Part shown: in pieces, positions 17,842 to 27,805 of the stretch
Layout of the letters: the number at the start of each line of letters is the position of its first letter
Position numbering within the stretch: the stretch's first letter is position 1
From: Prolixibacteraceae bacterium
Lineage (GTDB): Bacteria; Bacteroidota; Bacteroidia; Bacteroidales; Prolixibacteraceae
Reading direction: 5' to 3'
DNA length: 64,000 nucleotides
Assembly: GCA_009773765.1 (NCBI GenBank)
Contig: WTWZ01000022.1
Span: 72,303 to 136,302, forward strand
The notes under the pieces: model-generated
Seen by the model: the letters and a program-made list of their open reading frames with translations, nothing else
Database searches by the model: none
Told to the model about the DNA's origin: nothing
Made by a program: the position numbers and the translations under genes

Positions 17842-20151
17842 ATGAAAGATTACATTAAATATCACGAATGGCTGATAATTGAGGAAGGTTTTAATCCCGA
17901 AAATAACCGGATTTCGGAAAGTATTTTCAGTATCGGGAATGGAAAGATGGGGCAGCGGGCCAATTTCGAAGAAAAATATTCGGGCGATACGCTGCGTGGT
18001 TCGTATGTGGCAGGTATTTATTACCCCGACAAAACCCGGGTAGGCTGGTGGAAAAACGGTTACCCCGAATACTTTGCCAAAATCATCAATTCCACCAACT
18101 GGATTGGCATCAATATTACAATTAACGGCGAAGAACTGGATTTGGCAAATGCGAAAATTCACTCTTTTCAGCGGGTTCTCGATATGCAACATGGTTTGCT
18201 TACACGGTCCTTTATTGCTGAATTGAAAAACGGGAACCAGATAGAAGTAAATGCCCGCAGGTTTGTAAGTATTGACAATACTGCTGTTGGCGCCATTTGT
18301 TATACAGTAAAACCGCTTAATTTTTCAGGCGAAATCGTTGTTAAACCATATCTCAACGGCGATGTTTTTAACGAAGATTCCAACTACGATGAAAAATTCT
18401 GGGTTGAAATTTCAAAGGATATCAATGGTAGCGAGGGTGTTTTGATTACAGAAACTTTGAAAACAAAATTCCGCGTTGGCGCAGCAATGAATTTCAGGGT
18501 CCTGAAAAATGGCAATCCTGAAAGTGCCGAAATAATCACTTCTGCTGCCGAAAAATTTGTTCAGGCTGAACAAAATGTTTTGGTAAAATCAGGCGATGAA
18601 GTTTGTGTTGAGAAGTACGTTGCGGTTATTTCGTCGCTCGATTTTAAAGAGGGACTGTTGGCTGCAAAGGCGGTGGAAATTGCCAAACAGGCAAAGAACA
18701 GCGGGTTTGAGGTTCTGTTCGAAAACCACAAAAACCTTTGGCTTAAAAAGTGGGAAACCAGCGATATTAAAATTGAAGGCGATGTTGCCGCCCAGCAGGG
18801 AATCAGGTTTAACATTTTTCAGTTGAACCAAACCTATTCAGGCGAGGACGAACGATTGAATATTGGCCCCAAAGGATTTACCGGAGAGAAATATGGTGGG
18901 GTAACTTACTGGGATACAGAAGCTTATTGTTTACCTTTTTATTTAAGCACCGCTCCTGTCGAAGTTTCGAAAAAGCTGCTCATTTACCGGCACCGGCATT
19001 TGCAAAAAGCCATAGAAAACGCTCAAAAACTGGGCTTCAACGGCGGAGCTGCACTTTACCCGATGGTAACCATTAACGGTGAAGAGTGCCACAACGAGTG
19101 GGAAATAACATTCGAGGAAATCCACCGTAACGGCGCAATTGCTTATGCCATTTCCAACTATGTAAATTATACCGGCGACAGGGAATACCTCGCCCCGCAA
19201 GGGTTTGAAGTTCTGCTCGCAATCAGCCGTTTCTGGAGCCAGCGGGTAAACTGGTCGCAGAAAAAACTGAAATATGTTATGCTCGGTGTCACCGGGCCAA
19301 ACGAATACGAAAACAATGTAAACAATAATTTCCACACCAGCTACCTGGCAGTGTGGACTTTAAAATACACACTCGAAGTTGCTGGATATCTGCAAAAAGA
19401 ATTTCCGTATTTGTACGAGGAAATGATTTCTAAATGGAAGTTCAATGCCATCAAGGAAACTGAACGCTGGAAAGACATCATTAAAAATATGTATTTCCCA
19501 TTCGATGACGAACGGAATATTTACCTTCAGCAGGATGGATTCGACGATAAGGAATTAACCCCTGTATCTGAACTTCCTGAAAGCGAAAGGCCGATTAACC
19601 AGAAATGGTCGTGGGACAGGATTTTGCGTTCGTGTTATATTAAACAAGCCGACACTTTGCAGAGCATGTTTTGGTTCGAAAACGATTTTTCGGATGAAGA
19701 AATCAAGCGGCATTTCGATTTTTACGAACCGCTCACCGTGCATGAATCATCGCTTTCGCCATGCATTCATTCTATTTTGGCGACAAAAATTGGTTACGAA
19801 CAAAAGTCGTACGAAATGTATTTGCGTACTTCGCGTTTGGACCTCGACGATTACAACAACGACACCGAAGACGGGTTGCACATCACCAGTATGGGGGGTA
19901 CCTGGATGGCATTTGTGATGGGGTTTGGCGGAATGCGCGCCTGCGATAACAAATTAATCCTGAACCCGTTTTTGCCAAGTCAATGGAAATCATACCAGTT
20001 CAGGATCGATTTCAGGGGGGCACATTTAAGTTTTAAAAAAGAAAAGGAAATTCTGACAATCGTAAATTATTCGAAAGTGCCGGCAATGCTCGAACTATGG
20101 GGAAAACCTGTTCTTCTGAAAGAAAATTCCACAATTGAAATAAAAAAATAA
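17842..20151 (+). CDS. Glycoside hydrolase family 65, probable maltose phosphorylase
   Basis: 769 residues, no signal peptide, so cytoplasmic. N-terminal beta-sandwich (~1-270), then an (alpha/alpha)6 barrel. The general acid is in VTGPNEYENNVNNNF (Glu488), with phosphate-side and substrate motifs GVTYWDTEAY (~355) and later HESSLSPCIHSILA. The length fits GH65 phosphorylases. Likely reaction: phosphorolysis of maltose to beta-glucose-1-phosphate and glucose. Kojibiose or trehalose phosphorylase activity cannot be excluded by eye, but the neighbouring starch genes favour maltose. A beta-phosphoglucomutase, the usual partner, is not in the window. Confidence 0.9.
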   Translation: MKDYIKYHEWLIIEEGFNPENNRISESIFSIGNGKMGQRANFEEKYSGDTLRGSYVAGIYYPDKTRVGWWKNGYPEYFAKIINSTNWIGINITINGEELDLANAKIHSFQRVLDMQHGLLTRSFIAELKNGNQIEVNARRFVSIDNTAVGAICYTVKPLNFSGEIVVKPYLNGDVFNEDSNYDEKFWVEISKDINGSEGVLITETLKTKFRVGAAMNFRVLKNGNPESAEIITSAAEKFVQAEQNVLVKSGDEVCVEKYVAVISSLDFKEGLLAAKAVEIAKQAKNSGFEVLFENHKNLWLKKWETSDIKIEGDVAAQQGIRFNIFQLNQTYSGEDERLNIGPKGFTGEKYGGVTYWDTEAYCLPFYLSTAPVEVSKKLLIYRHRHLQKAIENAQKLGFNGGAALYPMVTINGEECHNEWEITFEEIHRNGAIAYAISNYVNYTGDREYLAPQGFEVLLAISRFWSQRVNWSQKKLKYVMLGVTGPNEYENNVNNNFHTSYLAVWTLKYTLEVAGYLQKEFPYLYEEMISKWKFNAIKETERWKDIIKNMYFPFDDERNIYLQQDGFDDKELTPVSELPESERPINQKWSWDRILRSCYIKQADTLQSMFWFENDFSDEEIKRHFDFYEPLTVHESSLSPCIHSILATKIGYEQKSYEMYLRTSRLDLDDYNNDTEDGLHITSMGGTWMAFVMGFGGMRACDNKLILNPFLPSQWKSYQFRIDFRGAHLSFKKEKEILTIVNYSKVPAMLELWGKPVLLKENSTIEIKK

Positions 20152-20155
20152 AAAA

Positions 20156-21994
20156 ATGAAGAAATTTTGGATTGCAGTAATTGCATTTATGTTCTCCCTC
20201 AATTCATTTTCCCAAAAACCTGAACGTGTTGAACCCATGTTCTGGTGGGCCGGTATGAAATCGCCCGGTTTACAGTTAATGATTTATGGCGAAAAAATTT
20301 CGGCTGCAGATGTATCACTAAAATATCAGGGCGTTGAACTTGTATCTGTAACCAAAGTTCAAAGCCCAAATTATCTGTTTATCGATTTAAAACTGGATGA
20401 AAATGTTAAGCCCGGAAAGTTCGATATTCAGTTTACATCCGGAAATAAAGTGGTTGCAACTTACCCTTACGAATTAAAAGCACGTGAAAATGGTTCGGCA
20501 AACCGGGCAGGTTTTAACAATTCAGATGTGATATACCTGATTACCCCCGATCGTTTTGTGAATGGTAACCCCAACAACGACTGGGTTGAAGGGATGCGCG
20601 AAAAACCCGACCGCAATAATAAAGATGGCAGGCATGGCGGCGATATCAGGGGGATCATCAATTCTCTCGACTACCTCCAAAAAATGGGATTTACTGCGGT
20701 GTGGCTCAACCCGGTGCTGGAAAACAACATGACGGAATTTTCATATCACGGGTACTCAGCCACAGATTTTTACAAGGTTGATCCCCGTTACGGAAGCAAT
20801 GAGGAATACCGTGAGTTGAACGATGAACTCGATAAAAGAGGGATGAAACTAATAATGGATATGATTTTCAATCACTGTGGTTCGGAACATTGGTGGATGG
20901 ATGATGTACCAATGGCCGACTGGATTAACAATCATCCCGATTATAAAATAACAACTCACCGCCGCACCGTAAACCAGGATCCACATGCCTCGGAAGCCGA
21001 CCGGAAAGCCATGGTTGACGGTTGGTTTGTACCTACTATGCCCGATTTGAACCAGCGTAATCCGTTCATGGAAAAATACCTGATCCAGAACAGTATATGG
21101 TGGATAGAATACGTGGGGCTCGAAGGAATCAGGCAGGATACCTGGCCTTACCCCGATAAAGATATGATGGCAACCTGGACAAAAGAGGTTTTGGCGGAAT
21201 ATCCCAATTTCAATATAGTTGGTGAGGAATGGGCTTTGAATCCAGCAATCGTTTCGTACTGGCAAAAGGGAAAAATAAACAGCGATGGATACGAATGCTT
21301 TTTGCCAGGGTTAATGGATTTCCCGCTGCAAAATGCGGCAAGCGAAGGATTAAGAAAAGAAGAAAGCTGGGCAGGTGGATTATTACAGATTTACGAATCG
21401 CTTGCCAACGATTTTCTATATTCCGATCCGGATAACCTGGTTATTTTCCCTGATAACCATGATATGTCGAGGTTTTATGTACAGGTTGGTGAAGATGTCG
21501 ATTTACTTAAAATGGGTTTGGCGTTCTTTTTAACCACGCGCGGAATACCTCAGATTTATTACGGTACGGAAGTTTTAATGCGGCACGATGGCGATGAACA
21601 TGGAAATATCCGTGCCGGTTTTCCTGGTGGCTGGCAGGGCGATAAAGTGAATGCCATAACCGGAGAGGGACTTTCAAAAGAACAAAAGGATTTGCAGGAT
21701 TACATTTCAAAAATTCAGAACTGGCGGAAAAGCAAACCTGTAATTCATAACGGGAAATTAATGCACTTTGTGCCCGAAGACGGAATTTACACTTATTTTC
21801 GCTTTAATGACAATGAAACGGTAATGATTGTGATAAATAAAAACAAACAAGCGAAAACTCTTGTAAACGAAAGGTTTAGCGAAATAATGGGTGGCTTTGC
21901 ATCAGGCAGGGAAATAATAAATTCTTATGAACTAACTGATATATCAGAGGTTCAGGTTCCAGCCAAATCAGCTATGATAATTGAGTTGAAGTAG
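20156..21994 (+). CDS. Periplasmic GH13 enzyme (SusA-like neopullulanase/cyclomaltodextrinase)
   Basis: 612 residues with a signal peptide (MKKFWIAVIAFMFSLNSFSQ). An N-terminal cyclomaltodextrinase-type beta domain (~21-115) precedes the GH13 barrel: DVIYLITPDRFVNGNP, the nucleophile in GIRQDTWPYP (about D328), acid/base in NIVGEEW (about E358) and FPDNHDMSRF (about D434). It ends in an all-beta domain C. The start is only 4 bases after the phosphorylase stop, so the two are translationally close. Role: trims imported malto-oligosaccharides in the periplasm before MFS uptake, as SusA does in Bacteroides. Confidence 0.92.
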   Translation: MKKFWIAVIAFMFSLNSFSQKPERVEPMFWWAGMKSPGLQLMIYGEKISAADVSLKYQGVELVSVTKVQSPNYLFIDLKLDENVKPGKFDIQFTSGNKVVATYPYELKARENGSANRAGFNNSDVIYLITPDRFVNGNPNNDWVEGMREKPDRNNKDGRHGGDIRGIINSLDYLQKMGFTAVWLNPVLENNMTEFSYHGYSATDFYKVDPRYGSNEEYRELNDELDKRGMKLIMDMIFNHCGSEHWWMDDVPMADWINNHPDYKITTHRRTVNQDPHASEADRKAMVDGWFVPTMPDLNQRNPFMEKYLIQNSIWWIEYVGLEGIRQDTWPYPDKDMMATWTKEVLAEYPNFNIVGEEWALNPAIVSYWQKGKINSDGYECFLPGLMDFPLQNAASEGLRKEESWAGGLLQIYESLANDFLYSDPDNLVIFPDNHDMSRFYVQVGEDVDLLKMGLAFFLTTRGIPQIYYGTEVLMRHDGDEHGNIRAGFPGGWQGDKVNAITGEGLSKEQKDLQDYISKIQNWRKSKPVIHNGKLMHFVPEDGIYTYFRFNDNETVMIVINKNKQAKTLVNERFSEIMGGFASGREIINSYELTDISEVQVPAKSAMIIELK

Positions 21995-22069
21995 GATTGG
22001 GTGGATATTATTTAAGCAGAGCGGTTGCTAAATCGAAAGTGTATTTAACGATTCTTTATTGAAACTTTT

Positions 22070-22567
22070 TTATTCTGAAAGTTTTGACTGAAAATATAAA
22101 ATATAAAATACGACAATAATTAAAGTTACTATCCCAAAAAGAATCATAAACTTCTTTATTTGTTTATTTTGCTTTTCCAACAAAATTACTTTTCTGATTT
22201 TATGAACGCGATCAATTAACTTATCAAGGGTTACGTTGTCTTTTATAATATAGTCGTAAGCGCCAAATTTAATTGTATTTATCGCAACTTCAATATTATC
22301 ATGACTGGTGAGAAAAATAAACTGTGATTTTGGGCTTAGCTTTTTCATCTTAATCAAAACATCAATGCCGTTCATTTTTTCTAAAAAGTAATCCTGGATC
22401 ACTATATCTGGCAATTCTCCTCCTTCAACGGCCTTTAGGCACTCCTCTCCCGAAAAAAAGTATTTAACCTGGGTGAAATTTTGTTTTTTCAGGTGTTCTG
22501 TAATTAATTTGTTGTAAACTTTATTATCCTCAACAACAAATATAAGGTTGTTAATTTTTGCTGCCAT
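22070..22567 (-). CDS. Single-domain response regulator with C-terminal membrane helix
   Basis: 165 residues. Residues ~6-122 form a canonical receiver domain: acidic pair E13-D14, phospho-acceptor D59 in DIVIQDYFL, T87 in FLTSHD and K109 in YDYIIKDN. A basic amphipathic linker (residues ~123-139, RVHKIRKVILLEKQNKQIKK) leads into one hydrophobic segment, residues ~140-160 (FMILFGIVTLIIVVFYILYF), then a short tail. No DNA-binding or enzymatic output domain is present. Inference: a tail-anchored receiver, held at the inner membrane. No cognate kinase is adjacent. Transcribed alone. Confidence 0.85.
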   Translation of the reverse strand: MAAKINNLIFVVEDNKVYNKLITEHLKKQNFTQVKYFFSGEECLKAVEGGELPDIVIQDYFLEKMNGIDVLIKMKKLSPKSQFIFLTSHDNIEVAINTIKFGAYDYIIKDNVTLDKLIDRVHKIRKVILLEKQNKQIKKFMILFGIVTLIIVVFYILYFQSKLSE

Positions 22568-22748
22568 TTCATAAATTTTAAGCTATAAAACCGAAATAAA
22601 AATAGTATTATAAAATATAAAATCAACTTTTCGTAAACCTTTTTTACGATTGCGTGTTTTACTGATACTACAAAGGGTAAACATCAGTTTTACTCACCAT
22701 TGAAAGATGGTTTGGTTTTTGGTTTAGTTTAGGTTTAGGTTGATTGAG

Positions 22749-22776
22749 AAAAGGCTGGTTGTTGAACCGGCCTTTT
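22749..22776. terminator. Bidirectional hairpin after the TetR gene
   Basis: A 12-pair stem (AAAAGGCTGGTT with AACCGGCCTTTT, one G-U) around a 4-base loop. It starts 6 bases beyond the TetR stop on the minus strand, with T-runs on both sides. Confidence 0.8.
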
Positions 22777-22781
22777 GTTTT

Positions 22782-23384
22782 CTACCGCTTCATTATTCCG
22801 TAGCAAATAATTTTGAGAATAATATCCACACTGTTTTCAAGGTTAACATTACCATAAGTTCCTGCCGAAAGCGGCATTTCCAGCCCTTTTATGGCCATGG
22901 TAATTCCAATGGCGGCAAGGTTAAAATCGTAAATTTCAAATTCACTTTTTCGAACACCTTCTATCAAAATACGCTTAATCATGCGGATTTCGTCCTGTTC
23001 GTAACGGCGTTTAATGTCGTTTATAAAACCTACGGCTGTAACATCGTTTTCAATAGCATGGTAAAAATTGGCCAAACTCCTGAAAGTGGCCAGTTTAGTG
23101 AGGATGTAATCGCGCAGTTTGTCTATCGGATCGGTATTTCGGTTAATAACAATCTCCAGTTCGTGGGCTAAAATATCAACCTCCTTCATAATCACTGCCT
23201 GGAACAAATCCTCCTTGCTTTCGAAATAATAGTAAAGCGAACTTTTCCCTTTACGAACGGCATTGGCAATATCGTCGAGCGTGGTTTTTTTATATCCGTA
23301 TTTACTAAAAACATCGCGGGCAGTTTTTAAGATGTTTTCCCGGTTGAGGTCTTTTTTGTAACCGGTATCGTTTTTGGTTTGCAT
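22782..23384 (-). CDS. TetR/AcrR-family regulator
   Basis: 200 residues. The N-terminal helix-turn-helix is clear (ILKTARDVFSKYGYKKTTLD, then IANAVRKGKSSLYYYFESKEDLF, residues ~15-60). The C-terminal ligand/dimer domain is not assignable to a ligand by eye. The gene stands alone, 162 bases from rnr on the same strand and with its own terminator. Many Bacteroidota relatives control efflux or fatty-acid genes, but nothing here identifies its target. Confidence 0.88.
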   Translation of the reverse strand: MQTKNDTGYKKDLNRENILKTARDVFSKYGYKKTTLDDIANAVRKGKSSLYYYFESKEDLFQAVIMKEVDILAHELEIVINRNTDPIDKLRDYILTKLATFRSLANFYHAIENDVTAVGFINDIKRRYEQDEIRMIKRILIEGVRKSEFEIYDFNLAAIGITMAIKGLEMPLSAGTYGNVNLENSVDIILKIICYGIMKR

Positions 23385-23546
23385 GTTTTAAATTATTACT
23401 TCGTAAAAACAGGGCGTAAATATAACCATTTATTTTGCCTAAAAAATTATATTTGAACTTTTTACCTGTGCAGACGACAACAAAGGCCAAATCTCCAAAA
23501 CACCTTTCAATGCTTGAAAAATACGTTCCAGATATTCGAAAAATGA

Positions 23547-25709
23547 TTAATTTTCCTTGTTAGCAAGTTGAAAATCAAGTTGTTTTTTTTCTAAATTGGT
23601 ACGCCATATTTTTACGGTTATTTCGTCGCCCAACTGGTAAGTTTTGTGCGAATGACGGCCTGACAGCATATAATTTTTTTCATCAAAAATGTAAAAATCG
23701 TCATCGAGCTCCCGAATAGGGATCATTCCTTCAATTTTATTTTCAAGTTCAACAAAAACTCCAAAATCGGTTACTCCTGAAATAACGCCCGGATATATTT
23801 TCCCAATATGGTCCTGCATAAATTCAACCTGTTTGTATTTTACAGAAGCACGTTCGGCATTTGCAGCGCGGGTTTCCATGTCGGAGGAATGTTTGCATAA
23901 ATCTTCGGATTTCTGTTCATTTGCCGATCTGCCTCCGGTCAAATATTTTTCGAGCATCCGGTGTACCATCATATCCGGGTACCGGCGTATTGGGGAGGTG
24001 AAATGCGAATAATATTCAAACGATAAACCATAATGCCCGATATTCCGGGTTGAATAGGCTGCTTTTGCCATGGTTCTAATTGCCAGCGTTTCTACAAGGT
24101 TTTGCTCTTTTTTGCCCTTTACCTTATCCAGTAAATTGTTGAGCGATGTTGAAATTGCCTTTGGGGTTGTTAATTGGATGCCGTAACCAAAGCGGTGAAT
24201 AAAAGTATTGAGGTTAACCAGTTTGTCAGGGTCGGGTTTGTCGTGGATGCGGTAAACAAAGGTTTTTGGAGTTTTGTTTTCGCCCGTTTTTCCAACAAAT
24301 TCGGCAACTCGTTTATTGGCCAGCAACATAAATTCCTCAATCAGTTTATTTGAATCTCTGGCTTCTTTAAAATAAACCGAAAGTGGTTTTCCCCTGTCAT
24401 CAATTTCAAACTTAATTTCAACACGCTCGAAAGTGATTGAACCATTTTTGAAACGGATATCCCTCAATTTACCGGCGAGTTCATTTAAAATCAACATTTC
24501 AGATGAAAAACCGCCTTCCCCGGTTTCGATAATTTGTTGAGCTTCCTCGTAAGTAAAACGGCGGTCAGAGTGAATCACCGTTTTTCCAAACCATTCTTTT
24601 ACCAATTCTGCATCTTCGGTTAATTCAAAAATGGCAGAAAAGCAAAGTTTATCTTCGTTTGGCCTGAGCGAGCAAACCCCGTTTGAAAGCCGTTCAGGCA
24701 ACATGGGCACAACGCGGTCAACCAAATAAACTGAGGTTGCCCTGCTTTGGGCTTCGTCTTCAATTATCGAATTAGAGGTAACATAATGGGTTACATCGGC
24801 AATATGAACGCCAACTTCCCAATTCCCGTTTTTCAGTTTTTGTAACGAAAGTGCATCGTCGAAATCCTTGGCATCGGCCGGGTCAATTGTGAATGTGGTA
24901 ATGTCGCGTACATCTCTTCTTTTTTTGATTTCTTCCTCAGCGATTTCGAGCGGGATTTTCTCTGCCACCCTGTCCAAATTTTCCGGGAATTTGTAGGGCA
25001 ATTCAAACTCGGCAAGAATAGCGTGCATTTCGGTGTCGTTATTCCCGGCATCGCCCAGTACATCTTTAATTTCGCCAATCGGGCTGCGGGCATTAACCGG
25101 CCATTCAGTAATTTCGGCCACGGCTTTTTGTCCGTTTTTAGCGCCTTTTAATTTATCGATAGGGATAAAAATATCGAACCCTACTTTTCCTGCCGGTATC
25201 AGAAATGCAAAATTCCTCGAAATCTGAATGGTTCCCACAAAAACCGATTTGGCACGTTCCAGGATTTCCAGAATTTCTCCTTCCAAATCGTGTTTTTTAC
25301 GCGAAGCAAACAACCTCAAACGCACTTTATCCCCGGCCATTGCATGGTTCAGGTTGCGCGATGAAATGAGTATTGGTCTTTCAACTTCGTCGCTGTTAAC
25401 GTAGGCAAAACCCTGCGGTTGTAAATCAACAATTCCGATAACAGTGCCCGATTTAGCTTTTAATTTATATTTTCCACGGGCAATCTGGTCGAGGTAACCA
25501 TCATCATGCAGTTCCTGCAAAACCACGTTTACCAGCTTGCGTGTTTCCATGTTCTTTATCCCAAGCCAGGTCGATAATTGTTTGTAGTTCACTGTTTTGC
25601 CCGGGTCTCCGTAAAGGATGGCAACAATGGAGTTCTTCAGTTTCTTTTTGTTAAAAGTTTCTGGTTTGATGTTTTTAAAACCTCCTTTTTTTTTGTTCTT
25701 TTTCGACAT
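23547..25709 (-). CDS. rnr: Ribonuclease R
   Basis: 720 residues. An N-terminal helix-turn-helix-like domain and cold-shock/OB folds (~70-230) lead to the RNB exonuclease domain with the metal-binding signature TIDPADAKDFDDALSL (~265-282) and later HYGLSFEYYSHFTSPIRRYPD-type residues (~555). A C-terminal S1 domain follows (GVISGVTDFGVFVELENKIEGMI). A Lys-rich N-terminus (MSKKNKKKGGFKN) is typical. It degrades structured RNA 3' to 5' and takes part in RNA quality control. Divergent from the Ig-like lipoprotein gene. Confidence 0.96.
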   Translation of the reverse strand: MSKKNKKKGGFKNIKPETFNKKKLKNSIVAILYGDPGKTVNYKQLSTWLGIKNMETRKLVNVVLQELHDDGYLDQIARGKYKLKAKSGTVIGIVDLQPQGFAYVNSDEVERPILISSRNLNHAMAGDKVRLRLFASRKKHDLEGEILEILERAKSVFVGTIQISRNFAFLIPAGKVGFDIFIPIDKLKGAKNGQKAVAEITEWPVNARSPIGEIKDVLGDAGNNDTEMHAILAEFELPYKFPENLDRVAEKIPLEIAEEEIKKRRDVRDITTFTIDPADAKDFDDALSLQKLKNGNWEVGVHIADVTHYVTSNSIIEDEAQSRATSVYLVDRVVPMLPERLSNGVCSLRPNEDKLCFSAIFELTEDAELVKEWFGKTVIHSDRRFTYEEAQQIIETGEGGFSSEMLILNELAGKLRDIRFKNGSITFERVEIKFEIDDRGKPLSVYFKEARDSNKLIEEFMLLANKRVAEFVGKTGENKTPKTFVYRIHDKPDPDKLVNLNTFIHRFGYGIQLTTPKAISTSLNNLLDKVKGKKEQNLVETLAIRTMAKAAYSTRNIGHYGLSFEYYSHFTSPIRRYPDMMVHRMLEKYLTGGRSANEQKSEDLCKHSSDMETRAANAERASVKYKQVEFMQDHIGKIYPGVISGVTDFGVFVELENKIEGMIPIRELDDDFYIFDEKNYMLSGRHSHKTYQLGDEITVKIWRTNLEKKQLDFQLANKEN

Positions 25710-25785
25710 TTTTAGCGATTTAAAAGAGAGAACAAGTTAGCTTTTTATTTAACAACTCCTAACTTTCAATGTTTACAGGAATTTG

Positions 25786-25793
25786 TATGTTTG
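25786..25793 (+). promoter_or_regulatory. -7 element of the Ig-like lipoprotein gene
   Basis: TATGTTTG fits TAnnTTTG and lies 17 bases before the start codon. No clear TTTG is seen at -33. Confidence 0.55.
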
Positions 25794-25810
25794 TAGTCCG
25801 TTAAAAAAGC

Positions 25811-27751
25811 ATGAAGTTTAAAGGCAAAATACCGGTTTTAATAGTTGCGGCGCTGGCCTGGATTGTAATTATTTCGTCGTGCGCAAACCCAGGAATGCCG
25901 GTTGGCGGCCCACAGGATACAATCCCTCCTGTGTTGGTTAAAACCGAGCCGGCGTATAAATCGGTTAAGTTTAAAGGTAAAGATGTAAAACTTACTTTTA
26001 ACGAATACATAACAACCGAAGCCATTTCGGAAGCCCTTGTAATTTCGCCCCCGATGATTAAAAAACCCATTATCCGCACAAAATCAAAAACTCTGATTAT
26101 CGAATTTAATGAAGAGCTAATTGACAGCTCAACCTATTCGCTCGATTTTAAAAATTCTGTTGCTGATAATAATGAAAAAAACGAACTCGGGAATTTCCGG
26201 TTTTCGTTTAGCACCGGCGATGTTTTCGATTCGTTGCGTGTTTCGGGCAGGCTGATGGATGCTTTTAACCTTGAACCTGTTGACAAGGGGCTGGTTTTAT
26301 TGCATAACAATTTGCACGATTCGGCAATTTACAGGGTGCGGCCAAATTATATTGCCAGAACTGATAAGGAAGGTATTTTTATGATTGACAATATTTCACC
26401 CGGAAAATACCACCTGTTTTCGCTGAATGACGTTAATAATAATTTATTTTACGATGAAGGGGCAGAAGAAATTGCGTTTGAAGATTCGCTAATAATCCCG
26501 TCATCAGAATATATTGAGGAAGTTGATACCATTTTTACTGCCACTGATACGATTGTTGTACTTGGGCACACGCATTTTTATCCGGAACCCATTTATTTGC
26601 AACAGTTTACCGAAGATATTTTTGACCAGTTCCTCGATTCGCATACCAGGGATACCCGTTACAAATGCACTTTTGTATTTAATGAATCCGTCAGGGATTC
26701 ATTCGAACTGAATTTGATTAACAGCGGTGCTAAAAACTGGTACCAGGTTGAATATAATGAAAATGTTGATTCGCTGATTATTTGGATTGCCGATACAACA
26801 ATTGCCCGGCAGGACACATTGCTGATGGAAATCTGTTATCTGCAGTTGGATTCTTTAAATCAGCTTTATTTACAAAGAGATACCCTTTCTATGAATTTTA
26901 CAGATAAAGTGGACGACATATCGAAGAGAAAGAAAAAAACGGATGGCCAGGGAGAAACGCCGGAACCTGCGGTGCAGTTTACCCTGCAACCCGATATCAG
27001 CAGCTCGGTTGTTGAACTGAATAAAAGTGTTGGGCTTAATTTTCCAGAGCCAATTTTTGAGTACGACAGTACCAAAATTGTTCTTTTTTTAACGGATGAT
27101 ACACTGAAAAGGCCGTTGAATTTTAAATTTGAAAAAGATACACTCCAATATCGAAAGTATAACATTAAATATCGGTGGGAACCTGAAGAAAAATATACAC
27201 TTCAGGTTGATTCAACCGCATTCTCCAATATTTTTGGAATTACCAGCCGAAAGTTAACTTTAAGGTTTTCAGCCCGCGAGGAAGATTTTTATGGAACGGT
27301 TTTATTAAACTTAACTGGTATTGAAATGCCGATCATGGTTCAGCTTGTAACCAATTCTGCCGATGAAAAGGTGGTTGTTCAAAAATCAGTTAGCGAAAAC
27401 GGAAAGGTCTTGTTCGATTACTTAAAGCCCGATAAATACAAAGTTAAAATGATTTACGACCGCAACGGGAATGGGAAATGGGACACCGGAAGTTTTCAGG
27501 ATAAGGTTCAACCTGAAATGGTTACATACATTAACAATGTGCTGAAAGTAAGATCGAACTGGGAAATAGAAATGCCGTATGATTTGGCCCCAAATAAATC
27601 GTTTGTCAAAAAAATCCGCGATATCGAGGAGGAGGAAAAACAACGAAAAGAGGCCGAAGAAAAGGCACGGAAGGAATTGGAACAGGAAAGAAGCCCGGAG
27701 CAAATGCAAAACTTTTTACAAGGTTCCGGCGGTTCAGGCATAATGAGATAA
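25811..27751 (+). CDS. Ig-like (Big_5) domain lipoprotein
   Basis: 646 residues. The lipoprotein signal has lipobox IISSC (Cys24) followed by ANPGMPVGGPQDTIPP, the standard opening of a Bacteroidota family with an N-terminal Big_5 Ig-like domain (~38-140, KDVKLTFNEYI). A carboxypeptidase-regulatory-like segment is around 160-220 (GIFMIDNISPGKYHLFSLND). Two further beta regions follow. The C-terminus is a charged coiled coil (EEEEKQRKEAEEKARKELEQ, ~605-630). Function unknown; probably envelope-associated. Followed by two small conserved genes on the same strand that may form a loose operon. Confidence 0.75.
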   Translation: MKFKGKIPVLIVAALAWIVIISSCANPGMPVGGPQDTIPPVLVKTEPAYKSVKFKGKDVKLTFNEYITTEAISEALVISPPMIKKPIIRTKSKTLIIEFNEELIDSSTYSLDFKNSVADNNEKNELGNFRFSFSTGDVFDSLRVSGRLMDAFNLEPVDKGLVLLHNNLHDSAIYRVRPNYIARTDKEGIFMIDNISPGKYHLFSLNDVNNNLFYDEGAEEIAFEDSLIIPSSEYIEEVDTIFTATDTIVVLGHTHFYPEPIYLQQFTEDIFDQFLDSHTRDTRYKCTFVFNESVRDSFELNLINSGAKNWYQVEYNENVDSLIIWIADTTIARQDTLLMEICYLQLDSLNQLYLQRDTLSMNFTDKVDDISKRKKKTDGQGETPEPAVQFTLQPDISSSVVELNKSVGLNFPEPIFEYDSTKIVLFLTDDTLKRPLNFKFEKDTLQYRKYNIKYRWEPEEKYTLQVDSTAFSNIFGITSRKLTLRFSAREEDFYGTVLLNLTGIEMPIMVQLVTNSADEKVVVQKSVSENGKVLFDYLKPDKYKVKMIYDRNGNGKWDTGSFQDKVQPEMVTYINNVLKVRSNWEIEMPYDLAPNKSFVKKIRDIEEEEKQRKEAEEKARKELEQERSPEQMQNFLQGSGGSGIMR

Positions 27752-27805
27752 TAAGCAACTTTTACCACTAAAATAAGTTAACTTTAAAAATAAATAGAAA
27801 TTGAT

